A DNA stretch of 64,000 bases from Gemmatimonadota bacterium. Lineage in GTDB: Bacteria > Gemmatimonadota > Gemmatimonadetes > Longimicrobiales > Gaopeijiaceae. The position numbers were made by a program, and so were the translations under genes. The notes under the pieces were generated by a model that searched no databases, was not told the DNA's origin, and was given only the letters and a program-made list of their open reading frames with translations. The stretch lies in NCBI GenBank assembly GCA_003248075.1, contig QJYK01000280.1:1-64000 (forward strand), read 5' to 3'. This document shows, piece after piece, positions 53,211 through 61,802 of the stretch (positions are counted from its first letter, which is position 1; each line of letters begins with the position of its first letter).

Positions 53211-54560
53211 ATGCGCTTCCCTCGTTCGTCGTTTCGGCGAGTGATCCTCGTTTCCTCGCTGGCCCTCCCGGTACACACGCCGGTCGGCGCCCGACAGGTG
53301 ACCCTGGCCCTGGTCGGTGGCCGCGTCCTGGATGGGTTCGGGGGGCCGGTGCTGGAGAACGGAGTCGTCCTGGTGGCGGGTGAACGGATCGTCGCAGTGG
53401 GGCCGGCCTCGGAGGTGCACGTACCCGGAGGCGCCCGGGTCGTCGACACCAACGGCATGACGGTCATGCCCGGTCTGTGCGACATGCACGTGCACCTCCA
53501 GCTGCTCGGACACGGCGACTATGCGCGTTGGGACGAGCTGTACGGCGCGCGCAATGAGGAGGTGATGGCCGTCGCGGCGGGGCAACTGCTCGACGCCGGC
53601 GTGACCTGCGCGCGGGACCTGGGCGGACCACTGGACGAGCTGGTGGCCACGAAGCGCGCGATCGCAGAGGGGAGTATCCCCGGTCCTCGGCTCTTCATCT
53701 CGGGACCGTTCCTCCAGCGGGCTCCCTACGAGCCCTGGCAGGCGGACTACCGATGGGCCGTGAACGGCGTCGCCGACGCCGAGGCCAAGACGAAGCGCCT
53801 GATCGACGCAGGCGTGGACGTCATCAAGCTCATCGACCAGGACCAGCTCACGGACGAGGAGGTCGACGCCATCGTCCGCACCGCCCATGCCGCCGGGAAG
53901 CCCGTGGTCGCGCACGCCCACCGAATGGACGAGATCCGCATGGGCTTGCGGCACGGGGTCGACGACTTCGAGCACACGGGCCTGGGGACGGCGCCGGGGT
54001 ACGCGCCCGACGTGCTCCGGGCGCTGCGGGAGCGGAACGCGGCGTTATGGTGGGCGCCGACCATCTCCCCGCTGTACGTGATGCGGTACACCGGCGAAGT
54101 CTTCCCCGAGCGCCTGGACGACCCGGCCTGGCGAATCGGAATGAGCAGGGAGATGGCCGACGAGATCCGCGCTTCCCTCGAGCATATCCCTCGTTTGCCC
54201 TACTACGCCTTGTTCCCGAGCCGCATCCCCCGGCTCCCGGAGAAGTTCGCACAGCTGCGGGAGACCGGCGTGCGCATGCTCATCGGCACCGACTCCGGGA
54301 TCCCGTCGATGTTCCACACGGATTCGACGTGGAGGGAGATGGTGAAGTGGGTCGAGCTGGGCGTTCCCCCCATGGAGGTGATCCAGTCGGCGACCCTCTG
54401 GCCGGGACGCTTCTTCGGAAGGGATGACCTGGGCACGATCGCACCCGGAAGCCTTGCGGACCTGATCGCGGTCCGCGGAGACCCGCTGACCGACATGTCC
54501 GTGCTCCGCCGGCCCGACCTGGTCGTGAAGGGCGGGCGCGTCGTGAGGGCGTCGCGATGA
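53211..54560 (+). CDS. Secreted amidohydrolase-family metalloenzyme
   Basis: 449 residues from ATG at 53211 (MRFPRSSFRRVILVSSLALP signal peptide); the tracked start is upstream of the gene. Typical imidazolonepropionase/prolidase-like amidohydrolase: metal histidines in DMHVHL, the likely carbamylated lysine in VIKLIDQD, AHAHRMD, the histidine in DDFEHTGLG and the aspartate in IGTDSG. The C-terminal strands include VRGDPLTDMSVLRRPDLVVKGGRVV. It overlaps a DinB gene by four bases (ATGA). Substrate unknown; Xaa-Pro dipeptides and cyclic amides are possible. Confidence 0.92.
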   Translation: MRFPRSSFRRVILVSSLALPVHTPVGARQVTLALVGGRVLDGFGGPVLENGVVLVAGERIVAVGPASEVHVPGGARVVDTNGMTVMPGLCDMHVHLQLLGHGDYARWDELYGARNEEVMAVAAGQLLDAGVTCARDLGGPLDELVATKRAIAEGSIPGPRLFISGPFLQRAPYEPWQADYRWAVNGVADAEAKTKRLIDAGVDVIKLIDQDQLTDEEVDAIVRTAHAAGKPVVAHAHRMDEIRMGLRHGVDDFEHTGLGTAPGYAPDVLRALRERNAALWWAPTISPLYVMRYTGEVFPERLDDPAWRIGMSREMADEIRASLEHIPRLPYYALFPSRIPRLPEKFAQLRETGVRMLIGTDSGIPSMFHTDSTWREMVKWVELGVPPMEVIQSATLWPGRFFGRDDLGTIAPGSLADLIAVRGDPLTDMSVLRRPDLVVKGGRVVRASR

Positions 54561-55054
54561 GCGCGGGCCAAGACCCCGCAACGGGCGCGCGTGACCACCT
54601 CCGGCATACGGTGGCGACCCTCGCCTACCGGGCGCGCAAGGCCATCGAGGCCAAGGACGCGTCGTTCGCCCACTTCCGCATCGGCGAATCCACACGGACC
54701 CCACTCGCCATCCTCTCCCACATGGCGGACCTGATGGAGTGGGCGCTCACGCAGGCTCAGGGCGTCGAGCGATGGAACGATGCGACCCCCTCCGACTGGG
54801 ATCGGGAGCGCGACCGTTTCTTCGACGGCGTGGCGGCCTTGGATGCGTACCTGGCCTCGGCGAGCCCCCTGGGACAGCCCGAGGGGAAGATCTTCCAAGG
54901 CGCGGTGGCGGACGCGCTCACGCACGTAGGTCAGATCAACCTGCTCCGTCGTCTGGCAGGGGACCCCGTGCGCGGCGAGAACTACAACCGAGCCGACGTC
55001 CGCGTGGGGCGCGTGGGCCGGGAGCAGTCCCCACCGCGCCGCGAGTTCGAGTAA
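54557..55054 (+). CDS. DinB-family protein
   Basis: 165 residues overlapping the amidohydrolase stop. The four-helix DinB fold is suggested by two metal histidines, in ILSHMADLMEW and DALTHVGQINLLRRL, plus the C-terminal helix. There is no signal peptide, so it is cytoplasmic, unlike the DinB-like protein at 283. It is probably a thiol- or metal-dependent transferase of unknown substrate, co-transcribed with the amidohydrolase. A minus-oriented terminator follows its stop. Confidence 0.85.
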   Translation: MSAGQDPATGARDHLRHTVATLAYRARKAIEAKDASFAHFRIGESTRTPLAILSHMADLMEWALTQAQGVERWNDATPSDWDRERDRFFDGVAALDAYLASASPLGQPEGKIFQGAVADALTHVGQINLLRRLAGDPVRGENYNRADVRVGRVGREQSPPRREFE

Positions 55055-55060
55055 AAAGAA

Positions 55061-55083
55061 GAGCCGCCCCGGCGGGGCGGCTC
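55061..55083 (-). terminator. Intrinsic terminator of the acidic-protein gene
   Basis: GAGCCGCCCC and GGGGCGGCTC pair perfectly around GGC. On the minus strand the stem is followed by TTCTTTTTAC, a proper T-rich tract, so termination is for the minus-strand gene ending at 55121. In the plus direction it may also stop DinB readthrough. Confidence 0.85.
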
Positions 55084-55120
55084 GGAGTGACCGGTCGGTC
55101 AGCGTGATCGGAGGGCGGGG

Positions 55121-55381
55121 TCAGTTCCAGTCAGGACGGTGAGGGCGCTTGCGACCGAACATGTCGTCCTCATCGTCGTCGTCGTTCCACTCGTCCCAGC
55201 CCTCCTCTTCGTCCTCGTCCTCGTCTTCGTCATCGTCGAAGTCGTCGTCCTCGTCCCAGTCGTCCTCGTCCCAGTCTTCCTCGTCGTCTTCGGTCCAGTC
55301 GCCGTCCTTCTCCTCGTCCTCGTCGTAGGCGAGAACCTGGGTGACGGGGGCGTCCGCCTCGAACCAGTCCGACCGGCTCAT
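55121..55381 (-). CDS. Extremely acidic 86-residue protein
   Basis: By my count 47 of 86 residues are Asp or Glu, mostly in one block (residues about 18-73) with Trp or Phe at intervals (DWTEDDEEDWDEDDWDEDDD). It ends with a basic tail (GRKRPHRPDWN). The start is ATG with GGAGGAG nine bases upstream, and a strong terminator follows, so it is a genuine gene. Not recognised as a family. An acidic intrinsically disordered chaperone, nucleic-acid mimic or metal buffer are guesses; aromatic spacing suggests it is more than random low complexity. Confidence 0.7.
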   Translation of the reverse strand: MSRSDWFEADAPVTQVLAYDEDEEKDGDWTEDDEEDWDEDDWDEDDDFDDDEDEDEDEEEGWDEWNDDDDEDDMFGRKRPHRPDWN

Positions 55382-55484
55382 TTCCGTGATCTCCTCCTGG
55401 CTCCGGCCTCGGGATGTCCGACGGGTTTCGGAACACCCAGGGCGCTTGGCGCGAAGGTAATAGCGGGTGGATGGTTGTCAACAA

Positions 55485-56858
55485 TCATCGACCAGACTCG
55501 CCGACGGCCGCATGATCGGCCTCCGAGATCGCTTTCCCGAGGAGTACGGGACCCAGGAGGATGTTCCCGATGATCACGGACATGGCGAGCGCGACGACGC
55601 CCGCGCCGACCTCCGGAAAGGCCTCTTCGATGAGCAGCACCAGACCCAGCGATACCCCCCCCTGGGAGATGAGCCCGAGCCACGCCCGGTCCTGAACGGG
55701 CCCGGTCACTCCGGCCATGGCGAGGCCGCGCTTCGCGGCACCCCTCGTCAGCCACAGGCGCGCTCCGAACAAGGCGAGAGCCGCGGGGCCGAAGCGCGCC
55801 ACCGCGCTCAGGTCGAGTCCCGCGCCCGCGACCGCGAAGAAGAACGCGAAGATCACCACGGCGACCGAGCGGATGCCCTCGATCATGCGATCACCGGCCG
55901 GAGAGAGGTTTTCGATCACGAAGCCGGCCGACACTCCGGCCAGGAGAAGCTCCAAGTGCAGCTCGGCCGCGACCACCACCAGCAGATAGGCGAACAGGAA
56001 CGTCGCGAGCGGTGTTCGTTGGGGGGTGTCCTCTCCTCCGAGGTACAGAGAGAAGACCCAACCTCCCACGGCACCCAACGCCAGAGCGCCACCGACCTCG
56101 ACCACGAGGTGGCCGAAGACGTTCGCCGAGAACGTCTGTCCGGGATCGACCAGCGGGCCCACCAGGGCCAGGGTGAGGGTGAACAGCACGATGACGAGCA
56201 CGTCCTTCACGATCGTGACCCCGAGAAGGACGTCCACGAGCTCACCCTTGGCATGCTTCTCCTCGATGACCGCCACGGTCAGGTCGGGAGACGAGTTCGC
56301 AGCCCACACGCCGAGGAGGAGGGCGATCCCGACGGTCGACGGGAACGGCAGCGCTGCCAGGAACGGCACGAGAGGGCTCAAGAGCAGGAGCGCGATGGCC
56401 ATTCCCACCCAGACGATGCCGGTCACGACCAGGGTCGTGAGCGCGATCGCCCGGGCCTTGGGGCGGAGCGCCGAGACCTGGAGCTCGCCGCCAGCCAGCA
56501 TCGCGATCAGTGCGAGCGCGAAATCGTCGATGAGCCGGAGGTCCGTTACGGCCTGACTGGGAAGGATGCCAGCGAGGGACGGTCCCGCCGCGATGCCCAC
56601 CAGAATGAAACCCGTGATGCGGGGCAGGCCGAGTCCGGCAGCGAGGGTGCCTCCCACCGAGGCCGCGAGCAGCACGAAGCCCACGAGGACGGCCAGGCGT
56701 CCGCCCTCGAGGGACGGCGCCACGCCCTGGAAGCTCGCCCAGACCAGAAGGAAGAGCAGCGCCAGGGTGCCGGCCGAACGGACGACCGCGGTCGCACCCT
56801 TTGTGTCGCGGCGGGCACGCTCGACCTGTTGAGCGGGGGCACCAGCGTGAGATTCCAT
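55485..56858 (-). CDS. CPA2-type cation/proton antiporter
   Basis: 457 residues from MESHAGAP at 56858; the tracked frame begins in the divergent gene's start. About 12 membrane helices (for example [37 protein letters not shown]). The exchanger core has the family motif [19 protein letters not shown]. There is no TrkA-N domain and no large C-terminal tail, so it is a minimal Na+/K+ to H+ exchanger. It is divergent from the M3 peptidase, sharing a 102-base promoter region. Confidence 0.9.
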   Translation of the reverse strand: MESHAGAPAQQVERARRDTKGATAVVRSAGTLALLFLLVWASFQGVAPSLEGGRLAVLVGFVLLAASVGGTLAAGLGLPRITGFILVGIAAGPSLAGILPSQAVTDLRLIDDFALALIAMLAGGELQVSALRPKARAIALTTLVVTGIVWVGMAIALLLLSPLVPFLAALPFPSTVGIALLLGVWAANSSPDLTVAVIEEKHAKGELVDVLLGVTIVKDVLVIVLFTLTLALVGPLVDPGQTFSANVFGHLVVEVGGALALGAVGGWVFSLYLGGEDTPQRTPLATFLFAYLLVVVAAELHLELLLAGVSAGFVIENLSPAGDRMIEGIRSVAVVIFAFFFAVAGAGLDLSAVARFGPAALALFGARLWLTRGAAKRGLAMAGVTGPVQDRAWLGLISQGGVSLGLVLLIEEAFPEVGAGVVALAMSVIIGNILLGPVLLGKAISEADHAAVGESGR

Positions 56859-56960
56859 CCCGCAAGATGGCGCCGCGCGCCCCCTTCGCGCACTATTCGG
56901 CCCGGCCTCCCTCGGGCGCCTGCCGGGCGCACCGCACCAAATCGCTTTCAGCCAGCTGCC

Positions 56961-59060
56961 ATGACGGTCGAATCGAACCCGATCTTGTCGGATGCGTATC
57001 GCATTCCCTTCGACCGCATCCGCGCGCACCACGTCGGTCCCGGTGTACGCCAAGCCCTTCGGGAGGCTCAGACCGAGATCGACGCCATCGGCGAGGACCC
57101 GTCACCACCGACCTGGGATGCGATCCTCGAGCGGCTGGAGCAGGCGACGGAGCGACTCGGTCGTCGCCTGGGACCACCGGCACACCTCATGGCCGTGGCC
57201 GAGACGCCGGCGCTGAGAGAGGCGTACAACGACGTGCTCCCGGAGATCTCGGCCTTCTGGACCCGCCTCCCGTTGAACGAAGCACTCTGGAAGCGGGTGC
57301 GCGCATACTCGGAATCGCAGGAGGCGTCTCGGCTCTCGGGGCTGCGCCGCCGGCATCTGGACAAGACGATCCAGGAGTTCCGCCGCGCGGGCGCGGACCT
57401 CCCCACCGCACCCCAGCAACGGCTCGAGGCCCTCAGGGTCGAGCTCGCGCAGCTTCAACAGCGCTTCACGGAGAACGTCCTCGACGCGACGGCGGCATAC
57501 GAGCTCCACGTAGTGGAGGAGGAGCGCCTGGTCGGGGTGCCCGAGGCTGCCAAGAGGCGCGCCCGGGGAAAAGCGCAAGAAAAGGGTCTCGAAGGTTGGC
57601 TGCTGACCCTCGACTACCCGTCCGTCGAGCCGATTCTCAAGTACTGCGACGATCGCGCGCTTCGTCGTACGATCCACACCGCCTTCACGACGCGCTGCCG
57701 TGACGGTGAGTGGGACAACCGTGGCACGATCGCGCGCATCCTGCGCCTTCGCGTCGAGCTGGCCGATTTGCTCGGCTACGCCTCGTTTCCCGATTACAAG
57801 CTCGAGGACCGGATGGCCAAGACCGGCCGGCGTGCGGTCGAATTCGAGAGGGATCTGGAGGATCGGACGCACCCCTACTGGAAGCGCGACTGCGCGGAGC
57901 TCGCGGCCCATGCCGGGGCGCTGGGCATCGACGCCCTCGAGCCCTGGGACGTGGCATACGTCACGGAGAAGCTGCGCAAGGAGCGCTACGACATCGACGA
58001 CGAAGCCCTGCGCCCGTACTTCCCGCTGGATTCGGTCCTTTCCGGCCTTTTCGAGATCGTACGGCGCGTCTTCGGCTTCCGCGTGGAGGAGCGCGAGATC
58101 CCGGAGGTGTGGCATCCCGACGTGCGCTACTACGAGATCTTCGCCGAAGACGGCACCCACATGGGCTCCTTCTACACGGACTGGTTTCCGAGGAAGGAGA
58201 AACGCCAGGGTGCGTGGATGAACGACCTCGTGACCGGCGGTCCGAAGCAAGAAGGCTTCGCGCCCCACCTGGGAGTCATCTGCGGCAACTTCACGCCGCC
58301 CGACGGAGGGACGCCGGCGCTGCTCACGCACCGTGAGGTCGAGACCACGTTCCACGAGTTCGGGCATCTGCTCCACCACTGCGCGTCCCGCGTCGAGATC
58401 CCCAGCCGTGCGGGCATCAACGTCGCCTGGGACTTCGTGGAGCTTCCGAGTCAGATCATGGAGAACTGGTGCTGGGAGCGGGCCGCACTCGACCTGTTCG
58501 CCCGGCATTGGCAGACGGGAGAGCGCCTGCCGGACGAGCTCTTCGAGCGTATGGTGGCGGCCCGGCGCTTCATGGGTGGGTGGGGCCAGATGCGTCAGAT
58601 CTCCTTCGGAACCGTCGACCTGGCGCTGCACGGCGACCTCGCGCAACGCCTGCTCGCGGAGGCCGGTGACCACGGGGACGGAGACCTGGACACGCGCCAG
58701 GGAACCGAGGTGATGGAGTTCGGGCGGGAACGGTTCCTGAGATTCGTGCCCGCTCCCCTGTTCGCGGAGCTGCACATGCTGACGAGCTTCACCCACCTGT
58801 TTTCCGGGGGATATGCCGCCGGCTACTACAGCTACCTCTGGTCGGAAGTGCTCGACGCCGACGTCTTCACGCGCTTCCAGGAGAACGGAATCTTCGACCG
58901 CGACACCGGGCGGGCCTACGTGGACGCGATCCTCTCGCGTGGTGATTCGGACGACCCAGAGCGACTCTTCACCGACTTCATGGGTCGTGATCCGGACCCG
59001 AACGCCCTCCTGGCCCGGAATCTGGGTCCGCTGCCCGAGCCCGCGGGCAGAAACCCCTGA
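56961..59060 (+). CDS. M3-family oligopeptidase (oligoendopeptidase/thimet-like)
   Basis: 699 residues from [13 protein letters not shown] at 56961; the 1197-residue tracked ORF starts inside the antiporter. The zinc motif HEFGH (465-469) is followed by the glutamate region [14 protein letters not shown], and the C-terminal catalytic stretch ends [25 protein letters not shown]. Text [17 protein letters not shown] is typical of oligopeptidase A/PrlC. It degrades signal-peptide fragments and other peptides in the cytoplasm. No signal peptide. A lipoprotein follows 28 bases downstream. Confidence 0.94.
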   Translation: MTVESNPILSDAYRIPFDRIRAHHVGPGVRQALREAQTEIDAIGEDPSPPTWDAILERLEQATERLGRRLGPPAHLMAVAETPALREAYNDVLPEISAFWTRLPLNEALWKRVRAYSESQEASRLSGLRRRHLDKTIQEFRRAGADLPTAPQQRLEALRVELAQLQQRFTENVLDATAAYELHVVEEERLVGVPEAAKRRARGKAQEKGLEGWLLTLDYPSVEPILKYCDDRALRRTIHTAFTTRCRDGEWDNRGTIARILRLRVELADLLGYASFPDYKLEDRMAKTGRRAVEFERDLEDRTHPYWKRDCAELAAHAGALGIDALEPWDVAYVTEKLRKERYDIDDEALRPYFPLDSVLSGLFEIVRRVFGFRVEEREIPEVWHPDVRYYEIFAEDGTHMGSFYTDWFPRKEKRQGAWMNDLVTGGPKQEGFAPHLGVICGNFTPPDGGTPALLTHREVETTFHEFGHLLHHCASRVEIPSRAGINVAWDFVELPSQIMENWCWERAALDLFARHWQTGERLPDELFERMVAARRFMGGWGQMRQISFGTVDLALHGDLAQRLLAEAGDHGDGDLDTRQGTEVMEFGRERFLRFVPAPLFAELHMLTSFTHLFSGGYAAGYYSYLWSEVLDADVFTRFQENGIFDRDTGRAYVDAILSRGDSDDPERLFTDFMGRDPDPNALLARNLGPLPEPAGRNP

Positions 59061-59088
59061 GGCACGGGTCGGTAGAAGGAGGTACACC

Positions 59089-60105
59089 GTGAATCGGGGG
59101 ACGCTCATGCGTACGTATGCTTTCTTGGCTCTGGTGGCCGTGACCTTCGCGGCCTGCGCCGACTCTTCCAGGCTGGCGTACGGGGACGCGAACAGCATCA
59201 TCGCGGCCATGGATCCAGGCGTCTGGGACGAGGTGCGGGACGACGTCTACGCGGCCCTGGAGCCTCGCATCCAGACGGTCCGGGCGGAGAAGACCTTCAC
59301 GGTCACGTACCAGGATCCGTCGGGATCGGATTGGACCAACCTCCGGCGTTTCCGGCAGATGCTCGTGGCCGGAACCGCGGACGACCCCTGGATGAAACAG
59401 GCGCTCGAGCTGGCCCGCACCGAGGTCACGGGTCCCGGGCTCTACCGCGCGTACGACGTCTGGGCGCGAGGACAGCAGGCCACGATCGTCCTGGCCGAGC
59501 CCGGCACGGTGGCGGCCGAAGTGCGCCGACACGCGTCGGAGATCAACGAAATGCTGGACGAGCAGTACCGGGAGTATGCGCGCAGCCGCATGTACATGAC
59601 TGGGGCGGACACCGCCCTGGCCGACACGCTGATGCGCACCGCGCGCTTCCAGCTCATCGTCCCCAACGTGTACCGGTGGACGCGGCAGGATTCGCTGTAC
59701 ACGTTCCGGAACGACAACCCCGACCCCGCGGAGCTCATCCGGCAGATCGCGGTCACCTGGCGGTCTCCCGTCCCCGAGGGAATCCAGGGCGAGGACATCC
59801 TGGCCTGGAGGGCCCAGGTGTCGGAGTCCTACGGCGAGCCGCAGGACGTGGATCTGTCGGACGTGGCGGCGGGCCAGTTCGAGTACCAGGGACAGGCCGC
59901 CTACCAGATCCAGGCGACCTGGAAGAACCCGCCCGCGCTCGACTGGCCGGCGGCCGGCCCGTTCATCACCCGGGCCATCATCTGCGGCCAGCAGGACCGC
60001 ATGTACCTCCTCGACGCGTGGCTGTACGCGCCGGGCAAGGAAAAATACGAGTACATGATTCAGCTCGAGACGATCCTGGACTCGTTCCGGTGCGGGCCTG
60101 GTTGA
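59089..60105 (+). CDS. DUF4837-like lipoprotein
   Basis: 338 residues from a GTG at 59089, chosen because AAGGAGG lies six bases upstream; the tracked start lies inside the M3 gene. The signal FLALVAVTFAAC places a lipobox cysteine at about residue 22. The long beta/alpha domain (FTVTYQDPSGSDWTNLRRFRQML, LIVPNVYRWTRQDSLYTFRNDNPDP) is reminiscent of DUF4837, common in Bacteroidota and related phyla. Function is unknown. Convergent with the MoaD-like gene. Confidence 0.75.
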   Translation: MNRGTLMRTYAFLALVAVTFAACADSSRLAYGDANSIIAAMDPGVWDEVRDDVYAALEPRIQTVRAEKTFTVTYQDPSGSDWTNLRRFRQMLVAGTADDPWMKQALELARTEVTGPGLYRAYDVWARGQQATIVLAEPGTVAAEVRRHASEINEMLDEQYREYARSRMYMTGADTALADTLMRTARFQLIVPNVYRWTRQDSLYTFRNDNPDPAELIRQIAVTWRSPVPEGIQGEDILAWRAQVSESYGEPQDVDLSDVAAGQFEYQGQAAYQIQATWKNPPALDWPAAGPFITRAIICGQQDRMYLLDAWLYAPGKEKYEYMIQLETILDSFRCGPG

Positions 60106-60226
60106 TTCGCGGGAGCGGCGCGGATCCCCCGTGACCGGCGCGGAACCTCCCCGTGAGCAGTCGGCTTTGGAGGGCGCCTCGGTAGTCGTCGCCGACCCGA
60201 CGGCCAGCCCGGGTCCGGCGGCAGCG

Positions 60227-60256
60227 CCCTCGCGGTCAGCCCCCGCTGACCGAGGG
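60227..60256. repeat. Hairpin overlapping the MoaD-like gene end
   Basis: CCCTCG-CG-GTCAGC pairs with GCTGAC-CGAGGG around CCCC, with a two-base bulge. The arm includes the MoaD-like stop codon. It could help terminate transcription between convergent genes, but no T tract is seen. Confidence 0.35.
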
Positions 60257-60511
60257 CAGGATCACGATGTCGACCCCGTCTCTCACCGGGGTGTCGAGCC
60301 CGCCGGACCAGCGGATGTCCTCGCGACCCACGAACACATTGACGTGCGGACGGAGCTCGCTCCGTTCGGTGAAGACCCGGTCGTACACAGCCGGGACTCG
60401 TACGCGCAGCGCCTCGAACGCTCCCGCCACGGTTCCCACGGCGCCCGCGAGGTCGATCACCCTGCGACCGTCGTTCAGCTCGCGGAGCTGCGACGGGAGC
60501 ACGACCCTCAC
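60236..60511 (-). CDS. MoaD/ThiS-like beta-grasp sulfur-carrier protein
   Basis: 91 residues from the GTG at 60511 (MRVVLPSQLREL), two bases after the upstream gene; a TTG or GTG slightly earlier is also possible. The ubiquitin-like pattern is present: helix AGAVGTVAGAFEAL, RPHVNVFVGREDIRW and the flexible C-terminus VILPSVSGG with the diglycine needed for thiocarboxylation. It is coupled to the BNR-repeat protein rather than to molybdopterin or thiamin genes. So it may be a stand-alone sulfur carrier. Confidence 0.82.
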   Translation of the reverse strand: MRVVLPSQLRELNDGRRVIDLAGAVGTVAGAFEALRVRVPAVYDRVFTERSELRPHVNVFVGREDIRWSGGLDTPVRDGVDIVILPSVSGG

Positions 60512-60513
60512 GC

Positions 60514-61638
60514 TCAAGGGACGAGCGCCGCCTTCACGCACACCACCGGGGGCAGTCCTTCGTGGATCGCCGTCCAATGGTCCCCCCCGTCCCTCGATCC
60601 GTAGAGGCGACCGCTGCGCGTTCCGAAATACACGCCGCACCCGGTCGCCTGATCCGTGTCCAGCGCGTCACGGAGCACGGTCTCGTAGGCATCCTCCTGA
60701 GGAAGGCCTTCCGTGAGCGGCTCCCAGGAGTCACCGGCATCCCGGGTCCGGTAGACCCGAAGCTTCGCCTCCGGAGTGCATCGGAAGGTGTCCGCTTCGA
60801 GGGGCACGATGAAGACGGTGTCGGGATCGTGGGCATGCATGGCCATCGCGAAGCCGAAATCGGAGGGGACCCCGTTCGCGATGTCCTGCCAGGAGTCGCC
60901 CCAATCGTCGCTGCGGTACAACCCCCAGTGATTCTGCAGGAAGAGCCTTCCGGGACGGGATGGGTGGTGCACGACCTTGTGGACGCACTGTCCGAACTCC
61001 GGGTGCTTGTCCGGCAGGAACTCGGCGCGCACCCCCTGGTTGCGCGGCCTCCAGGTCTCACCCCCGTCGTCGGAGCGGTACACCCCTCCGGTGGACAGCG
61101 CCACGACGGTGCGCGCGGGGTCGCCCGGGTCGGGAAGGATCGTGTGCAGACACAGACCCCCCGCACCCGGGGTCCACCGCTCCCTGTGCTCGTGCCCCAG
61201 GAAACCGGGGACTGCCTCGAAGCTGTCGCCACCGTCGCGACTCTCGAACAGGCATGCGGGCTCGACCCCGAGCAGGATGTGGTCGGGCTCGGAGTCGCGA
61301 CCCGGCCGGATCTGCCAGATGCGGCTCAGGGACAGCCCCGACTCCTCGGGGAACTTCACTGGACGCTCGTCCTTGCCCGACCAGGTCGCCCCGAAGTCGT
61401 CCGACCGACGCAGCGTGCATCCCCAGAATGGGTTCCCCGCGGCGGCCCAGAGCACCGGCCCCGCGCCACGGCGGTCCAACGCCATCGCATAGACCTCTTC
61501 CCCCGGGAAATGCGGCCCGTCCGTCTTCCACGAAGCCCGGTCGGACCCCGAATGGAACAGGAAAGCCCCCTTGGTGGTGCCCACCATCAGGACCACGTCC
61601 CCCGAGTCCGCCGGCACTCCCGTCGTCGTCTGCGGCAT
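60514..61638 (-). CDS. BNR/sialidase-like beta-propeller protein
   Basis: 374 residues starting after GGAGG. Several Asp-box repeats are visible: SDDFGATWSG, SRDGGDSFEA, SDDGGETWRP, SDDWGDSWQD, TRDAGDSWEP and SRDGGDHWTA, forming a seven-blade-like propeller. There is no signal peptide and no sialidase catalytic arginine triad that I can identify. Such cytoplasmic exo-alpha-sialidase-like proteins are often seen next to MoaD-like genes; the pairing here is translationally coupled. The function is unknown. Confidence 0.85.
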   Translation of the reverse strand: MPQTTTGVPADSGDVVLMVGTTKGAFLFHSGSDRASWKTDGPHFPGEEVYAMALDRRGAGPVLWAAAGNPFWGCTLRRSDDFGATWSGKDERPVKFPEESGLSLSRIWQIRPGRDSEPDHILLGVEPACLFESRDGGDSFEAVPGFLGHEHRERWTPGAGGLCLHTILPDPGDPARTVVALSTGGVYRSDDGGETWRPRNQGVRAEFLPDKHPEFGQCVHKVVHHPSRPGRLFLQNHWGLYRSDDWGDSWQDIANGVPSDFGFAMAMHAHDPDTVFIVPLEADTFRCTPEAKLRVYRTRDAGDSWEPLTEGLPQEDAYETVLRDALDTDQATGCGVYFGTRSGRLYGSRDGGDHWTAIHEGLPPVVCVKAALVP

Positions 61639-61732
61639 GCTCCCACCTCCTCCGCGCTCCTCGTGACGGCGGTCCGCCGACCGCCCGCCCCCGCCACGTT
61701 ACGCTGTTTCCACGGTTGTCGTCCAGCCGTGA

Positions 61733-61761
61733 TTGTGGGGCTCGCCGACGCCCGCTACAAT
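61733..61761 (+). promoter_or_regulatory. Promoter candidate for dnaE
   Basis: TTGTGG and TACAAT (61756-61761) with a 17-base spacer lie 41 bases before the GTG start of dnaE. The -10 is near consensus in GC-rich DNA. Confidence 0.6.
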
Positions 61762-61802
61762 CGACCGTCCACACCCTTCTCGATCGTCGATACGCCGTCC
61801 AA

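Noticed and set aside
55467-56960. N-terminal half of the 1197-residue M3 ORF
   Set aside because: It is the antisense frame of the CPA2 antiporter; the peptidase starts at 56961.
57102-59210. 702-residue minus ORF opposite the M3 peptidase
   Set aside because: Antisense shadow of the HEFGH enzyme.
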